Program-made: the position numbers and the translations under genes
The notes under the pieces: model-generated
Databases searched by the model: none
Told to the model about the DNA's origin: nothing
The model's input: the letters and a program-made list of their open reading frames with translations, nothing else
Part shown: piece by piece, positions 1 through 6,479 of the stretch
Numbering within the stretch: position 1 is the first letter of the stretch
Layout: each line of letters starts with the position of its first letter
Assembly: GCA_003140785.1 (NCBI GenBank)
Contig: PLKY01000106.1
Span: 1 to 6,742 of the forward strand
DNA: 6,742 nucleotides
Direction: 5' to 3'
Origin: Acidobacteriaceae bacterium
Lineage (GTDB): Bacteria > Acidobacteriota > Terriglobia > Terriglobales > Acidobacteriaceae

Positions 1-32
1 TTCCGATGTAGGCTAGCGGTAATTCGCTCAGA

Positions 33-1331
33 GTGGCACGAATCAGGAGAACACTGATTCGTCGAGCAGCGTGTATACTGGCCCGCACACCCGCTACAGA
101 GGAGGCCCACATCAGCTTCAGATTGCTTCTCTGCTCTGCCGCATTATGCGCGGCGGCATCTCTCGTTCGGGCACAGGAACTCGGTACGTTCCAAGAGGCA
201 TATAGCAGAAATCATGTTTTCGCGCTGAGGGACGCGGTGCAACGGTCCTCGGCAACCGAGTTTTACAAAGCTGCGGTGGAAGCCTCTGCTAACGAGGTTC
301 CGCTGGCAGTAGAGCACCTGCGCTCGGTCATCGCTGCAGCTCCCCACTCGAGCGACGCCGATCGGGCACACGACCTGCTCGCGAATCTGTTCTTTCGTAA
401 CGGTCGATATCAGGATGGCCTGAAGGAGATAGAGGCTGCCCTCAAGGAGCACCCGGATGCGGAGGATGCCAAAAACATGCTTCCTCTCGCGAGGGCCCTC
501 GGTCAGATGCCCGCTATGCAGGTCTCCTCGCGAAAGGAAAGCAAACTGCAGATTGAGCCGGGAAGCACCTTCCTCCCCCTCAAACTGAACGGCAAAGAGG
601 CCCGGTTCTTTTTCGATACCGGAGCCGGCTTCTCTGTTCTTACCGAAGCCGAGGTCAAAGAGCTTGGCCTGGTCGCACAGACGGTGAACAGTACGATGGG
701 TGACTCAAGTGGGAAGGGCGTAGCCGGCTTCCGGGTCGTGCTGGTAAACGACGTCACGATCGGGGGCCTGCATCTTCGCTATGTTCCGTTTCTCGTCCTC
801 TCCGACGAGGGCGAGCCCTGGAACAGCCTCCCTCTCAATCGGAGAGGAATCATAGGGCTCCCGATTCTACTTGCAATGCGTACACTGCGCTGGAGTTCCG
901 CTGGAGCATTCGAATTCGCATTTCCCGCAGGCTCTCTGAATCAGGCGAACTGCAACATGCTCTTCCACAACTCGAACCCGGTCATCGACGTTCGAGTAGA
1001 GGGAAAACACTTGGACTTCACTCTCGATACCGGCGCGGTCGATACGGATCTCAACCCACCCTTCGCAAAAGCCCTACCTGCATTGATGAAGACGGGATCG
1101 CCGGAGAGGCGCACAATCGAAGGCGTCGGCGGCACCACCGAAGGCAACTCCATTCTCCTGCCTTCCGTTTCCTTCCAGATCGGCGCTCGCACCGTCGTGC
1201 TGAGCCCCACTCACGTCTTCACAGAGCACGGCACCGGAACCTGGGCCGCGGGGAACCTTGGGATGGATATGCTGAAGCAATCGTCCACGTTCACCCTTGA
1301 TTTCGAATCGATGACGCTTGAATTGGAGTGA
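33..1331 (+). CDS. Secreted tandem retropepsin-like aspartic protease with N-terminal helical repeats
   Basis: Probably a periplasmic or secreted aspartyl protease-like protein; substrate unknown. Numbering is from the GTG at 33. A hydrophobic signal segment lies at about residues 28-47 (core LLLCSAALCAAASLV, probable cleavage after VRA). Residues 75-155 are helical and TPR-like (alternating Ala/Leu helices, 'RYQDGLKEIEAALKEHPDAEDA'-type spacing). Two retropepsin-like domains follow. The first is about 171-285, with FFDTGAG (catalytic-type D195) and GIIGLPIL near 272. The second is about 309-432, with FTLDTGA (D332) and GNLGMDML near 407. In this family the active site is formed by two DTG loops, so one chain may fold as an intramolecular pseudo-dimer (inference). 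The start is uncertain: 33 gives the longest frame but has no ribosome site, whereas AGAGGAGG at 98-105 points to a start near 111 (ATC) or 123 (TTG). No downstream gene is coupled to it. The family call is fairly sure; activity is not shown. Confidence 0.82.
   Translation: MARIRRTLIRRAACILARTPATEEAHISFRLLLCSAALCAAASLVRAQELGTFQEAYSRNHVFALRDAVQRSSATEFYKAAVEASANEVPLAVEHLRSVIAAAPHSSDADRAHDLLANLFFRNGRYQDGLKEIEAALKEHPDAEDAKNMLPLARALGQMPAMQVSSRKESKLQIEPGSTFLPLKLNGKEARFFFDTGAGFSVLTEAEVKELGLVAQTVNSTMGDSSGKGVAGFRVVLVNDVTIGGLHLRYVPFLVLSDEGEPWNSLPLNRRGIIGLPILLAMRTLRWSSAGAFEFAFPAGSLNQANCNMLFHNSNPVIDVRVEGKHLDFTLDTGAVDTDLNPPFAKALPALMKTGSPERRTIEGVGGTTEGNSILLPSVSFQIGARTVVLSPTHVFTEHGTGTWAAGNLGMDMLKQSSTFTLDFESMTLELE
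38..62. repeat. Perfect 9-bp inverted repeat, operator-like
   Basis: ACGAATCAG (38-46) and CTGATTCGT (54-62) are perfect reverse complements around a 7-base centre. No T-run follows, so it is not a typical intrinsic terminator. It lies 11 bases upstream of a TATACT box at 74-79 and covers the place where a -35 element would be. It could therefore be the binding site of a dimeric regulator of the protease-like gene (inference). A 5' UTR hairpin, or the 3' end of an unseen upstream transcript, is also possible. Confidence 0.45.
74..105 (+). promoter_or_regulatory. Possible -10 box and strong Shine-Dalgarno of the protease-like gene
   Basis: TATACT at 74-79 matches the sigma-70 -10 consensus at five of six positions; no good -35 is seen at 51-56 (ACACTG). 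AGAGGAGG at 98-105 is an almost ideal Shine-Dalgarno sequence. Transcription starting about seven bases after the -10 box would give a short leader containing this site, followed by the signal-peptide codons. The codon at the ideal distance is ATC (111-113), in frame. The nearest conventional start, TTG at 123, is 17 bases away. This site argues that the GTG at 33 is not the true start. Confidence 0.4.
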
Positions 1332-1400
1332 GCCAGAAGATCAGGCAGTTTTGTCAGCTCCGGTCGTGTGGACAATCCGGACAGAACCCGATTTTGAGTA

Positions 1401-1556
1401 ATGTCTCGAATGGCGGTCATTCGTTTGGAACTCTGCCATGGGATGTGCTCGTGCGCGAACTACCTCGCGCCGCTTTACAATGCCGATGGGCCGGTGCGGA
1501 GTGCAGAAGAACCGTTAGAGGTGATTTGCACCCCCGGATCTGCAAAGAAAGTATGA
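1401..1556 (+). CDS. Doubtful small Cys-containing ORF, 51 codons
   Basis: An ATG at 1401 (second in-frame ATG at 1410) opens a 51-codon frame ending in tandem TGA codons at 1554. The product has a Cys-rich stretch, CHGMCSC, at residues 12-18, then YLAPLYNADGPVRSAEEP and a fourth Cys near residue 43. Third-position G/C is about 61%, close to the surroundings, so codon use neither supports nor excludes coding. Only a weak TTGAG precedes the first ATG, and no signal peptide or family is recognised. It could be a small protein, the remnant of a decayed gene or chance. It is recorded because it looks more protein-like than the other frames of this gap. Confidence 0.2.
   Translation: MSRMAVIRLELCHGMCSCANYLAPLYNADGPVRSAEEPLEVICTPGSAKKV
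1525..1546. repeat. Inverted repeat TTTGCA-N10-TGCAAA
   Basis: Two perfect 6-base half sites are separated by ten bases, so their centres are 16 bases apart, about one and a half helical turns. The spacer contains a C-rich run and GGATC. No T-tract follows, which makes a terminator unlikely. It lies 167 bases upstream of the PPC-domain start. It could be an operator for that gene and the hydrolase, but a repeat of this size can also arise by chance. Confidence 0.2.
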
Positions 1557-1712
1557 TGATTTTGGCATGAATAGCTTCGCTGATTCTGAGTTGGTCCGAC
1601 CTCATTCTTGGTTAGTCCGGGTCCTCTTTTCGCCGGAGTATGGTTCCGAACTGAGTCTGCAATCGCGGTGCGGCTTACCTTTCTCGTATCGGTGGGATTG
1701 GAGAAACTGAAC

Positions 1713-2288
1713 ATGAGGGAAAAGCTTGCCCTATTCTTGATTGCCTTCACGACGTCCGCATTGCTCTGCCACTCCGCCGACGGACAGGCCCCGGATGATC
1801 GCCACATCTCGCCCTCGCGCCCTGTCCCGGTTGGAAAAGCCCCTGGCGTGAAGGTGAAGTTAGTCAAGGACGCGCCCGAAGAAAAGGTCTATGCTGTGAT
1901 CTTTTACAAGGGAGACGATGCAATGAGCGGCCTGACCGATTTTGCCATCCAGAAGAAGGTCGAGGATGCGCATTTCACGGCGATCGGCGCCATAAACGGC
2001 GCAACGCTGGCTTGGCTCGACCCCGCGGCCAAGATCTATCACCGCATCTCCGTCGCCCAGCAGGTTGAGGTTCTTTCCTTCATCGGAGACATGTCCACCT
2101 TCAACGGAAAGCCCATCGTCCACATGCATGCGGTGCTGGGCAAGCCAGACGGCACCACCATCGGTGGCCACGTCTTCGAGCTGGACGTGAATCCCACGTT
2201 GGAGGTCATGGTGACCGTGAACATGGTCCCCCTCAAGAGGAAGCCCGACGATGCCTCGGGCATGAAGGTGATCGATCCGGCGCAATAG
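1713..2288 (+). CDS. Exported PPC/DUF296-domain protein
   Basis: A 191-residue protein with one PPC (DUF296, PD1-like) domain. Residues 1-25 form a Sec-type signal peptide: basic MREK, hydrophobic LALFLIAFTTSALL, probable cleavage after DGQA. A short Pro-rich linker follows, then the domain at about 47-175. The family hallmark is clear: H137 and H139 in HMHAVLG, PDGTTIGGH with H153, then PTLEVMV with E164. The three His match the metal-binding His cluster known in bacterial stand-alone PPC proteins. Plant relatives are nuclear AT-hook proteins and most bacterial ones appear cytosolic, so export is unusual. ATG 1713 was chosen because the signal peptide begins there and GGAG lies at 1700-1703; the frame is open upstream to 1608 but that part is not signal-like. 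It sits 59 bases before a Tat-exported hydrolase and probably shares its transcript. Ligand or catalytic role unknown. Confidence 0.85.
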   Translation: MREKLALFLIAFTTSALLCHSADGQAPDDRHISPSRPVPVGKAPGVKVKLVKDAPEEKVYAVIFYKGDDAMSGLTDFAIQKKVEDAHFTAIGAINGATLAWLDPAAKIYHRISVAQQVEVLSFIGDMSTFNGKPIVHMHAVLGKPDGTTIGGHVFELDVNPTLEVMVTVNMVPLKRKPDDASGMKVIDPAQ

Positions 2289-2335
2289 TCGCGCCGCCTG
2301 CACTAAGTAAGCTTGCTTTTGTTTCAGCTCGCTTT

Positions 2336-2341
2336 GAGGGG
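2336..2341 (+). promoter_or_regulatory. Ribosome binding site of the Tat hydrolase
   Basis: GAGGGG sits six bases before the ATG at 2348. This favours that ATG over the in-frame TTG at 2342, which the same motif would abut. The first residues are then MRTSRRTFIKK, a normal Tat n-region. Confidence 0.6.
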
Positions 2342-2347
2342 TTGCGA

Positions 2348-4582
2348 ATGAGGACCAGCAGACGCACCTTTATCAAGAAGGCATCCGGGTTTACCGCAGC
2401 CTGCTTCGCCGGCCTCGACTTCGACAACGCGGCCCATGCGTCTTCCTTCTCGCCCGCCAACGGCGCAGCCGACAGCCCTTCAGCAGGATGGTGCGACCGC
2501 CCCATGCGGTGGGCCCAGCTGGCCTTTGTCGAGGACGATCCCGGTAACTACGATCTCTCCTTCTGGCTCGACTACTTCAAGAGAATCCATGCCGATGCGG
2601 CCTGCCTGAGCGCAGGAGGCGTTGTCGCCTTCTATCCGACCGAGATCCCGCTCCACTATCGAAGCCGATGGCTCGGCAACATGGACACCTTCGGCGACAT
2701 CGTTGCCGGATGCCGCAAGCTTGGCATGAACATGGTCGCACGCACCGATTCTCATGCCTGCCACCAGGACGTCTACGATGCGCATCCGGATTGGATCGCG
2801 GTCGATGCACAGGGCAACAAGCGCCGCCACCCTTCCGATCCCGAGTATTGGATGACCTGCGCTTTGGGGCCCTACAACTTCGACTTCATGACCTCGGTGC
2901 ATCAGGAGATCATGCGCAAATACAGGGTCGAAGGCATCTTCACCAACCGTTGGTCCGGGTCCGGCATGTGCTACTGCGAACACTGCCAGAAGAATTTCCG
3001 CGCCTTCTCCGGCCTCGATCTTCCGCGCACCCTCGACCCACAGAATCCCGCGCAGCACCAGTACATCATTTGGAACCAGAAGGTGCTCTTCGATCTTTGG
3101 CGACTCTGGAACGCGAAGATCCGCGAGATCAACCCCGAGGCCAGTTACATCGCCAATGCCGGCGGCGGCGCTCTCAGCCCGCTCGACATGAAAACCATTG
3201 GAGAACTGGCGCCTACACTCTTCGCCGATCACCAGAGCAGAACCGGTCTGATGGCGCCCTGGGCCAACGGAAAGAACGCCAAGGAATATCGCGCCACCAT
3301 GGGCAAAAAGGCCATCGTCGGCATCTTCAGCGTCGGCATCGACGATAAAAACCGCTGGAAGGATTCAGTGCAATCCGCTGATGAAACGCGGCTCTGGGTC
3401 GCCGATGGCATGGCGCAGGGTTTTCGCCCCTGGTTTACCAAGTTCAATGCCAAAGTCATCGATCATCGATGGCTGCCTGTCGTCGATCAGATCTACCAAT
3501 GGCACTATGCCAACCAAACTTACCTTCGCAATGAGAACAACTTCGCGCGCGTCGGTATGGTCTACTCGCAGCAAACGGCGTCTTTCTATGGCGGAGAGAA
3601 AGCCAAAGCCCTCGTCGACGATCCTGCGCTCGGCTTTTACCAGGCGCTCATCGAGGCGCGCATTCCATTCGAGATGGTGCACGATCGACTGCTTGACCGG
3701 CAGCATATCGCCCAGTTTCGCACTTTGATTCTCCCCAATATCGCAGCGCTCTCAAATCTGCAATGTCAGCAGATCAGCGAATTCGTGGAGGCTGGTGGCA
3801 GCGTGGTTGCAACCTATGAGACGTCTCTCTACGACGAATGGGGCGTTTGCCGTCAGGACTTCGGACTGGCGTCGTTGTTTGGGGTGTCCTTTGCCGGCGG
3901 ACCTCAGGGGCCAATGCTTAACTCATATCTTTCTTTGCAGAAAGAACCGAGCACGGACACCTACCATCCGCTGTTAAAGGGGTTCGAGGATGCGACAAGG
4001 ATCGTGAATGCCGCCAATCAGACAAACATACGACCTCTGAGTCAAAACTTCTTCTCGCCGCTGCAAATTGTCCCAAGCTATCCTGACCTTCCCATGGAGG
4101 CTGTCTTCCCTCCAACGGTCACCACGCACAATCCCGGAGTCATCCTGCGCGAATCGGGCCGCGGTCGCGTGGTCTACTTTCCCGGAGACATTGATCGCAC
4201 CTTCTGGGAGGTGCTCAACGTCGACCACGCCAAACTGCTGCGCAACGCCGTGCTTTGGGCAACCAATGAACCTGCGCCCGTGACAGTCGAAGGCCAGGGA
4301 GTCCTCGACATTTCCGTGTGGGGACAGAAAAACTCGATGACCGTACATCTGGTAAACCTCACGAATCCTATGATGATGAAAGGACCTGTGCGCGAGGTCA
4401 TTCCGGTTGCAAGCCAGCGCGTGCGAATAAGAATCCCCGAGGGACGTCGGGTGGCAGGAGCAAAACTCCTGGTGACAGGGAATTCAAGTCCATTCAAGAG
4501 TGAGCAAGGCTTCATCATTCTCGATGTCCCCTCGATTGTTGTGCATGAAGTGATCGCACTCGATTTTGAAGCCAACGCTTAA
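2348..4582 (+). CDS. Tat-exported glycoside hydrolase-like protein (GHL6/GH151 type) with trimerisation domain
   Basis: A 744-residue protein, probably a periplasmic or secreted carbohydrate-active enzyme. A twin-arginine signal occupies residues 1-31: SRRTFIKK at 4-11, short hydrophobic stretch, cleavage likely after AHA31. A TIM-barrel-like hydrolase domain of the hypothetical glycosyl hydrolase 6 type spans about 50-390. It includes WLDYFKRIHADA, a GMNMVARTDSHA strand, EGIFTNRW (N200, W202) and the CYCEHC motif (C208, C210, C213). Residues about 399-640 resemble the beta-galactosidase trimerisation (class I glutamine amidotransferase-like) domain, with RVGMVYSQQ, LILPNIAALS and EFVEAGGSVVATYE. 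The rest, to 744, is beta-rich. This order is known from GH42- and GH151-related proteins, so galactosidase or alpha-L-fucosidase activity is possible, but the substrate cannot be read from sequence. Many related barrels have Asp where this one has N200, so catalysis is uncertain. Tat export implies folding, perhaps with metal, before transport. Likely cotranscribed with the PPC gene. Confidence 0.8.
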   Translation: MRTSRRTFIKKASGFTAACFAGLDFDNAAHASSFSPANGAADSPSAGWCDRPMRWAQLAFVEDDPGNYDLSFWLDYFKRIHADAACLSAGGVVAFYPTEIPLHYRSRWLGNMDTFGDIVAGCRKLGMNMVARTDSHACHQDVYDAHPDWIAVDAQGNKRRHPSDPEYWMTCALGPYNFDFMTSVHQEIMRKYRVEGIFTNRWSGSGMCYCEHCQKNFRAFSGLDLPRTLDPQNPAQHQYIIWNQKVLFDLWRLWNAKIREINPEASYIANAGGGALSPLDMKTIGELAPTLFADHQSRTGLMAPWANGKNAKEYRATMGKKAIVGIFSVGIDDKNRWKDSVQSADETRLWVADGMAQGFRPWFTKFNAKVIDHRWLPVVDQIYQWHYANQTYLRNENNFARVGMVYSQQTASFYGGEKAKALVDDPALGFYQALIEARIPFEMVHDRLLDRQHIAQFRTLILPNIAALSNLQCQQISEFVEAGGSVVATYETSLYDEWGVCRQDFGLASLFGVSFAGGPQGPMLNSYLSLQKEPSTDTYHPLLKGFEDATRIVNAANQTNIRPLSQNFFSPLQIVPSYPDLPMEAVFPPTVTTHNPGVILRESGRGRVVYFPGDIDRTFWEVLNVDHAKLLRNAVLWATNEPAPVTVEGQGVLDISVWGQKNSMTVHLVNLTNPMMMKGPVREVIPVASQRVRIRIPEGRRVAGAKLLVTGNSSPFKSEQGFIILDVPSIVVHEVIALDFEANA

Positions 4583-4871
4583 CCCCGCAGTGACCTCAAA
4601 CCACTCCGGCAATGCACCAGTCTGCGCATAGGCTTATCGTTGATCATGCTTCAGTGTTGGCGAAACAGATGGCTTGGAAGATGATCTCGAGCTGCACCGT
4701 GCGCCAATTCTCGAGTTCCGGTTGGATCGTGGCCTATCCTTCACTGACGTGATTTAGCTCGCATTGGTTCCGATCTTGGCTAACGGTGACTCGCCAACTA
4801 TCCGATCTCGCGTGCTTAGGGCTCGGATCCCGATGATGCACTGGGCCCTATTTTGGGAGATACTTTTGAGC
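4583..4871. other. Intergenic region between hydrolase and the transporter unit
   Basis: These 289 bases hold no confident gene. No convincing hairpin plus T-run terminates the hydrolase transcript. A stop-bounded stretch at 4644-4757 reads like the tail of a PIN domain (listed separately). TTGGCT (4776-4781) and TATCCG (4799-4804) are spaced by exactly 17 bases and could be a weak promoter for the small-protein/transporter unit; the match is poor (four and three of six positions). GGGAGA at 4855-4860 may serve as the ribosome site of the next gene. Confidence 0.55.
4644..4757 (+). pseudogene. Possible remnant of a PIN-domain (VapC-like) gene
   Basis: A frame between TGA at 4641 and TAG at 4755 reads SCFSVGETDGLEDDLELHR followed by APILEFRLDRGLSFTDVI. 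The ending fits the C-terminal part of PIN-domain ribonucleases, where a 'DR-x-LSFTD' stretch carries a conserved acidic residue before a final helix. Here a stop follows directly and no start or upstream PIN motifs are visible, so it would be a degraded fragment. The match rests on about ten residues and could be chance. Confidence 0.22.
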
Positions 4872-5153
4872 ATGGCTGCGTGGGAAGAAGCCGTGTCGTT
4901 CGGCGGTATCGTGCTTGCGCACGCCGAATGGGTGATCTCCGAGTTGGAGGACGGATCATTGTTATGTCCAATTGCAATTTTCGAGAGAGCTGGCGAGCGA
5001 GAAGTAATCGCATTTGAAGCCGATACCCAGACGGAAGCCGTAGAGCGCGGGAAGGCAAGCTCCGATGAGTACAGAGACAAGATCGACGCCAAATCTTCCG
5101 CGTATACAATCGAAGCTCGGTGCGGAAGCAGCGGCACGCCAGCCCATAAATGA
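4872..5153 (+). CDS. Small unrecognised protein coupled to the transporter
   Basis: A 93-residue protein, acidic in the middle, without signal peptide or clear membrane segment, so probably cytosolic. Residues 9-50 look like alternating beta strands (SFGGIVLAHAEWVIS, LLCPIAIFER, EVIAFEA). A helix rich in Glu and Lys follows at 52-71 (TQTEAVERGKASSDEYRDK). The last 20 residues are low in structure. I do not recognise a family. Its TGA overlaps the ATG of the transporter as ATGA (5150-5153), which indicates translational coupling, and no ribosome site precedes the transporter. The start is uncertain. ATG 4872 opens the best protein-like stretch, with GGAG 12 bases upstream. TTG 4866 has better spacing, and ATG 4833 and GTG 4764 are also in frame. 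It may be an accessory to the transporter or dehydrogenase, or an unrelated passenger gene. Confidence 0.62.
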   Translation: MAAWEEAVSFGGIVLAHAEWVISELEDGSLLCPIAIFERAGEREVIAFEADTQTEAVERGKASSDEYRDKIDAKSSAYTIEARCGSSGTPAHK

Positions 5154-6469
5154 TGAGCGATATCCGAGCGCAATCGTGCAGTCCCCTTGAAGAGCGTACG
5201 ATGCGCAAGGCCGCGTGGCGGCTCGTTCCGTTTCTCATGCTGCTCTACTTCGTCGCCTTCCTCGATCGCATCAATATAGGGTTCGCCGCGCTGACCATGA
5301 ATCGCGACTTAGGGCTGACGGCGCGGATGTTCGGCATCGGTTCAGGCATTTTCTTCTTCGGCTATTTCGTCTTCGAAGTGCCCTCGACGTTGATCCTGCA
5401 TCGCGTGGGCGCGCGCTTCTGGATCGGTCGAGTCATGATCACCTGGGGCCTGGTGTCGATGGCGATGGCGTTCATTCAGGGTCCGATGAGTTTTTATGTA
5501 TTGCGCTTTCTGCTCGGCGTCGCCGAAGCGGGGTTTTTTCCCGGAGCCATTCTTTATCTCAGCTATTGGTTCCCTTTGAATCGCCGTTCGGCGATGACCG
5601 CGCTATTCATGGCGGCGGCGCCGGCCGCGGGTTTTGTTGGATCGCCTCTCTCCGGTGCGCTGATGCAGCTCGACGGCCTGCTGCACCTGCGCGGATGGCA
5701 GTGGCTCTTTATCGCCGAGGCAATTCCCGCGCTGGTGCTCGGCTGCATCACGCTGCGCTTCCTCACCGATCGCCCCGCCGATGCGACTTGGCTGACGGCC
5801 GACGAGCGCGCCTGGCTCTCCGATGCGATGCTTCGCGAACAAGCAACTGTCAAAGATCCGCGCGGCCACAGCGCTTGGCGCGCGCTGGCGGATTGGAAAG
5901 TTCTGGTCCTTTCGCTCGCGTATTTCGGAACTTCGGCCGGTCTCTACACGATCGGATTCTGGGCTCCTCTCATCGTCAAGGAGCCGGGACTGTCGCCGTT
6001 CCAGGTCGGTCTGCTGGTCGCGATTCCCAACCTCATTGCCGTCATCGGGATGGTGCTTTGGTCGCGCAATTCCGACCGCACTGGAGAACGCTACGGCCAC
6101 GCCGCCATTGCCTGCATCATCGGCGCGGTGGGGATGGCGATCACAGCGCGCGCAGGCTCTTCAGTTTCCGTAGCGGTCACGGGGCTTTCGCTGGCCGCGT
6201 TGGGCGTGAGTGCCGCCAAGCCGCCGCTGTGGAGTTTGCCCACGATGTTTTTCGCAGGTGCCGGCGCCGCCGCGTCGATCGGGCTGATCAACGCCCTCGG
6301 CACTTTGGGCGGATTCATAGGGCCTTACATGATCGGCGCAAGCGAGGCTGGCGGGCACTTTGCCGGCGGCCTCAACCTGGTGGGTTGTACGCTGATCCTG
6401 TCAGCTGTAACTATTGTCGCCATGCGCGCCGTCATCAGGACGGATCGAGAGAAGCGAATCAATTCCTGA
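5150..6469 (+). CDS. ttuB: MFS transporter, anion:cation symporter family, probable tartrate permease
   Basis: A 439-residue inner-membrane protein with the 12-segment layout of the major facilitator superfamily, likely a proton-coupled importer of an organic anion. Family marks of the ACS group are clear: FLDRINIGFAAL at 38-49 after helix 1, GVAEAGFFPGAILYLSYWFP at 123-142, RGWQWLFIAEAIPA at 181-194, the cytoplasmic loop start LTDRPADATWLTADERAWL at 205-223, and SDRTGERYGH at 308-317. The family includes TtuB (tartrate), hexuronate, galactarate and phthalate carriers. The tartrate assignment comes from the next gene, a tartrate dehydrogenase-like protein 10 bases downstream, which mirrors the ttuB-ttuC order. 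The ATG at 5150 overlaps the previous stop. ATG 5201 has a good GAAGAG site, but EERTMRK before it is conserved-looking in the family, so the longer form is preferred. Substrate is inferred, not proven. Confidence 0.88.
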   Translation: MMSDIRAQSCSPLEERTMRKAAWRLVPFLMLLYFVAFLDRINIGFAALTMNRDLGLTARMFGIGSGIFFFGYFVFEVPSTLILHRVGARFWIGRVMITWGLVSMAMAFIQGPMSFYVLRFLLGVAEAGFFPGAILYLSYWFPLNRRSAMTALFMAAAPAAGFVGSPLSGALMQLDGLLHLRGWQWLFIAEAIPALVLGCITLRFLTDRPADATWLTADERAWLSDAMLREQATVKDPRGHSAWRALADWKVLVLSLAYFGTSAGLYTIGFWAPLIVKEPGLSPFQVGLLVAIPNLIAVIGMVLWSRNSDRTGERYGHAAIACIIGAVGMAITARAGSSVSVAVTGLSLAALGVSAAKPPLWSLPTMFFAGAGAAASIGLINALGTLGGFIGPYMIGASEAGGHFAGGLNLVGCTLILSAVTIVAMRAVIRTDREKRINS

Positions 6470-6479
6470 AGAGAATTCT

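Larger units (their letters stand above)
1332..1712. other. Intergenic region with no confident gene
   Basis: These 381 bases lie between the protease-like gene and the PPC-domain gene. Frame continuations on both strands give low-complexity or atypical proteins without recognisable motifs. A GTG at 1328 overlaps the preceding stop and opens an 80-codon frame, but its product does not look natural. Two items stand out and are listed separately: a short Cys-containing ORF at 1401-1556 and an inverted repeat at 1525-1546. TATGAT at 1552-1557 and TACAAT at 1476-1481 resemble -10 boxes but lack a -35 at a proper distance. The promoter of the next gene should lie here, but I cannot place it. Confidence 0.6.

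Noticed and set aside
1328..1570. 80-codon frame whose GTG overlaps the stop of the protease-like gene
   Set aside because: The overlap looks like coupling, but the translation has no natural-looking segments and no ribosome site or family match.
1608..1712. N-terminal extension of the PPC gene from the upstream in-frame start at 1608
   Set aside because: It would place 35 residues before a normal signal peptide that has its own ATG and GGAG site.
1758..1771. Possible lipoprotein box in the PPC protein (SALLC)
   Set aside because: The residue before Cys19 is Leu, not Gly, Ala or Ser, and an ordinary signal-peptidase site (DGQA) follows, so a lipid anchor is not supported.
2305..2320. Near-palindrome AAGTAAGCTTGCTT followed by T-rich bases as a terminator between the PPC and hydrolase genes
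   Set aside because: The stem would be about four pairs with a two-base loop, too short for an intrinsic terminator. The genes more likely share a transcript.
2480..3232. Long open frame (250 codons) on the minus strand inside the hydrolase gene
   Set aside because: It is antisense to a well-supported coding region with recognisable Tat and domain motifs. Its product is Val/Ala/Gly/Glu-rich without domain features, as expected from the complement of GC-rich codons.
4686..4715. Two CTCGAG palindromes 18 bases apart as a repeat or attachment site
   Set aside because: Both are six-base palindromes in GC-rich sequence, with no flanking duplication or recombinase gene.
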